Assembly: GCA_030704615.1 (NCBI GenBank)
Contig: CM060733.1
Span: 13,516,001-13,580,000, forward strand
DNA: 64,000 nt
Direction of reading: 5' to 3'
Origin: Takakia lepidozioides
Taxonomy: Eukaryota; Streptophyta; Takakiopsida; Takakiales; Takakiaceae
The position numbers and the translations under genes were made by a program. The notes beneath the pieces were generated by a model. That model was not told where the DNA came from, did not search any database, and saw only the letters and a program-made list of their open reading frames with translations. Shown here one piece after another: positions 61,304-64,000 of the stretch. Position 1 is the stretch's first letter; the number at the start of each line of letters is the position of its first letter.

Positions 61304-63790
61304 TTAGACTGTTGTGACATTGAGCTCCCCCTCTGACACCACCGGTGATAATGGGGCAATGTTCCATCCATATTGACGGAGGGCTAGAACTAGGGGTTCA
61401 TATTTTTCTTGAACATAATGGATTGGTCGGGATCTCGGTAGGGAGTGGACCTGGGTGCTGCCGACGAGATGGGGAGTCCTTGGACAAGAAGAATATTTGG
61501 ACATAATCTTGCTAGACACAGGCATGGGTGATTAACGCATGTACATGGTAGCAACCATGAAGGTATTGTGTCGTCCGGTGGCCTACCTTGAAATGTGCCT
61601 ACATTAATGAGGTTGTACCATCTAGTTTTAGGGTGTGTGAGAAGAAGTTTATGGAGTTGCCAAACTCCTTGATTATGTGGAGTAATGTGAAGTCCATGGA
61701 TAATGGGATGTTTACACTGGAGAAGAAGATGCGGCCATGTGTCCACTCGAGGGGGTTGGGAATAACATAACGTGCACTGCTTGTTAGGATATAAAAGAGG
61801 CCAAAATAAATTATACCGTTGATTGCCCATGTATTGTCCATATCGAAATCAGAGTGTTTGTTTAATTTGGGCATCAGTGATTATTGGAGATTTCCAGAAG
61901 TGATTAGACATATGGTGGAGCAGCTGACGTGGCATAACCCATTTGGATATGTACGGTTTTAGATAGGTGGCGATGCACGGATTTGATCCATAGTTATCTG
62001 TCACATATGCATACAAGTCCCGAATTGGGGCTATGTCCGAGAATCTAGCTTTAGTGGATGTCAGCCATAAGGATATGTGTGTGTCAGGTGAATAGGGTCA
62101 ATCGTGGGATAAGTAGTAGGTTGGATGGTTCCAAGTTGGGCAAGTTCGTCTCCTATCTCATTACCCGTGATACCTATATGGGATCTGACTTTGTGGAGAT
62201 AAATTTGTATTGGGGATGAGTGTACGATATCTATGATGGCCTTAATGAGGTGAAGGTCAGGGTGATGAATTTGGGAGGAAGGTTTAAGGTTTTGGTTAGA
62301 GAGGAGATACAAAGACACTAAGCTATCCGTAAAGAGGTAGTAGCTGGTCGAACCAAGATGACATGATAGTGCTTTCAAAGCATCATATATAGCCATGAGT
62401 TCTGCACGTAAAATATTTTGACGACCTGGAAGATGGTTGTATGTTCTTGAGTTGTTATCGGGAGAGTATGTACCATACCCTGCATGTGTATCTTTTAGGG
62501 AGCCATCTGTATATATACATTGGTGGGGAGGGAATTTTAAAGGGGCTAAGTTTGTACAGTCCGGCATTTGTCTGAATGGGTGTTGTTGTTGGGTTGACCA
62601 AGGTGGTTGTGGGGTGGCCATATTCCATGGTTTGTCTTGGTTGATACGAGGGTAGATGTGGGGCACTTGATGCAGTTCATAGACTATGGCAGTAGGGTCA
62701 AACAACTGGTTTAGTATTTGCTTAATTGTGAAAAGAAAGTACATGATATTTGTGGGCTGTCTCAGTGGTGTACATAGACTAGTTTAGTTAGGGATAGCTC
62801 TGGATGTTTCATATACTTTGGTAATGGTGGGGTTGATTCATAGATGATCGTACGTGGGTCAAATATAGCAAATGTGAACATTCCGGGGGGGGTAGCCAGC
62901 ATAGGGTGATCAGTGTTATTGTGATTATTGTGTAGGATATATAATACGGTACAGGCTTCTACGGATATGTGGGTAGATATTCTTGCACAATGGATTGCTT
63001 CGGTAGGTAGCTGTACTATAGTCCGGAGGGTGCGCAAATTCTGTACCTTGCCAATGATGAGATCTGGCCAAGCCTATAGAGCCGAAACATTGGTCTTCCA
63101 TTTACAAGCTGGAGTAACTCTTCATCCCCATGGGGCATGTGAGGGGGATAGAGTAGTATGAGTGAGTGAGTTTAAGTTCTGTTGTAAGAAAGTTTAGGAG
63201 GGCCATGGGTAAGGTTGAATGGGAACGTGCGAGAGAGAGCTTGTTGGTTGTGTGGTGGTTAGACACTGGGGGGGGCAAATCTTGAGCATAGCGCTGGAGG
63301 TGTGTGGAAACTTTTGTCTCAAATGTTGGTGGGATCCGGGGTTGCAAGCTAGGTTGGGGGTTTAAATGAGACATATTCCATAGCCAGTTCAATCTAGCAA
63401 GTGATATGCTTCCAATGTAGCAGCCTAGTGGTCCATATATGTAGGCAAGGCCAGCGTGGGTCTGGATTGGGTGGGTGTAGAAAATATCGATGTCTAGGTT
63501 GCACTCGTTTAAGGAAATATGTAGGTTGGTTACATTTCTTGGTGGGCTAATGAAACGTTTGTCAAAAATTTGCAGTTCCGTAATGTGTTGATTATGAATA
63601 TGCGCTAAATAGTTAATGGTGGTTATGCTATAGTAATCAGCTATCATTTGGATATTGTGTTGCAATTGTTGTATTGATGGGCGATCAAAAAGGGTGTCAT
63701 TATGTTCCCAAGTGGCTTTCTTGTCGGGGTCTTTGATTAGTCCAAAGTAAGAACTCTTCGATTTCTCATGTTGCTCCACACTTCCAACAC
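61304..63790 (-). mobile_element. LINE 3' part with RNase H and zinc knuckle, broken
   Basis: Minus strand: the RT thumb/linker region has IDIFYTHPIQTHAGLAYIYG and GCYIGSISLARLNWLW (about 63470-63370). The RNase H domain shows the acidic tetrad as CIYTDGSLKD (about 62505), LRAELMAIYDALKAL (about 62410), YLFTDSLVSLYLL (about 62335) and GNEIGDELAQLG (about 62165). After frame changes comes a CTLCYSQPP...PHLLLQCKHP knuckle (about 61770-61710) and an end near 61304. Several stops and frame changes (for example at 62061 and 61390) break it. The copy is 5'-truncated near 63790, so the RT core is missing. Presumably it is the same family as the foreign patch in LINEs A and B (inference from the shared style). 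Confidence 0.8.
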
Positions 63791-64000
63791 CCAGAAAAAC
63801 AATGTTAATGTAATGAATGCAAGGAATAAAAAGAGAGGAGGTACAAATGCAAAGAGTCAAAGTGAGGAGGTACGTACATAACATAAGAGTGTTGGACTCA
63901 CAAAAATATGATAGGAGACTTGTCCCCGTATCACAAGGCCCATATTTCCCAAGACTGGTATGGTACTGGTATTGGGGTAAGGGGCCGGGTAGGGTATGTA

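Overview
The window looks like nuclear DNA of a land plant, most probably a fern. The coding sequence is split by GT-AG introns. The recognisable host genes are plant types: an auxin-induced-protein-like aldo-keto reductase, a plastid-type MsrA, a plant YbaK-domain protein, a TSC10-type sphinganine reductase, PLS-class PPR fragments, a DRM-type methyltransferase fragment and an ITPK exon. More than half of the sequence is transposon-derived. The fern call is inference from the style of the PPR and LINE sequences and is not proven here.

Layout. 0.4-3.2 kb (-): a frameshifted multi-exon gene of unknown function with a ParB-like segment. A short hairpin motif recurs in its introns and then in a 172-bp tandem array (3.5-4.2 kb). 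4.2-6.3 kb: degenerate repeats. 6.3-15.9 kb: two related, defective L1-like LINE copies (A and B, +) in a tandem duplication. Both carry the same 370-bp patch from another retroelement inside the reverse transcriptase. A 928-bp hAT-like element sits in the spacer after copy A, and the matching empty site survives after copy B. 16.1-19.9 kb (+): a five-exon aldo-keto reductase gene with a LINE fragment in intron 4. 20.4 kb: PPR remnant. 21.3-23.5 kb (-): six-exon YbaK-domain gene. 24.3-26.4 kb (-): four-exon plastid MsrA. 31.0-32.1 kb (-): a broken, intron-containing copy of the aldo-keto reductase. 33.4-34.7 kb: local duplication ending in a PPR fragment. 37.3-37.6 kb (-): DRM-type methyltransferase fragment with an in-frame stop.

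38.6-48.2 kb is the most striking part: two near-identical 338-bp inverted repeats bound a 9.6-kb element. Inside are 100-bp subterminal tandem repeats, a multi-exon gene for a zinc-finger protein with a very acidic tail, one captured exon of an inositol-tetrakisphosphate 1-kinase gene, and a nested LINE. I recognise no transposase in it. 49.3-55.2 kb (-): a long L1-like LINE inserted in a minisatellite. 57.5-59.6 kb (-): intact four-exon 3-ketodihydrosphingosine reductase. 61.3-63.9 kb (-): 3' part of another LINE with an RNase H domain.

The host genes do not form a pathway. They are ordinary housekeeping or stress genes (sulfoxide repair, aldehyde/ketone reduction, tRNA proofreading-like, sphingolipid synthesis) separated by layered transposon insertions. 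Exon boundaries were chosen by hand so that reading phase is kept across GT-AG introns; no transcript data were available.
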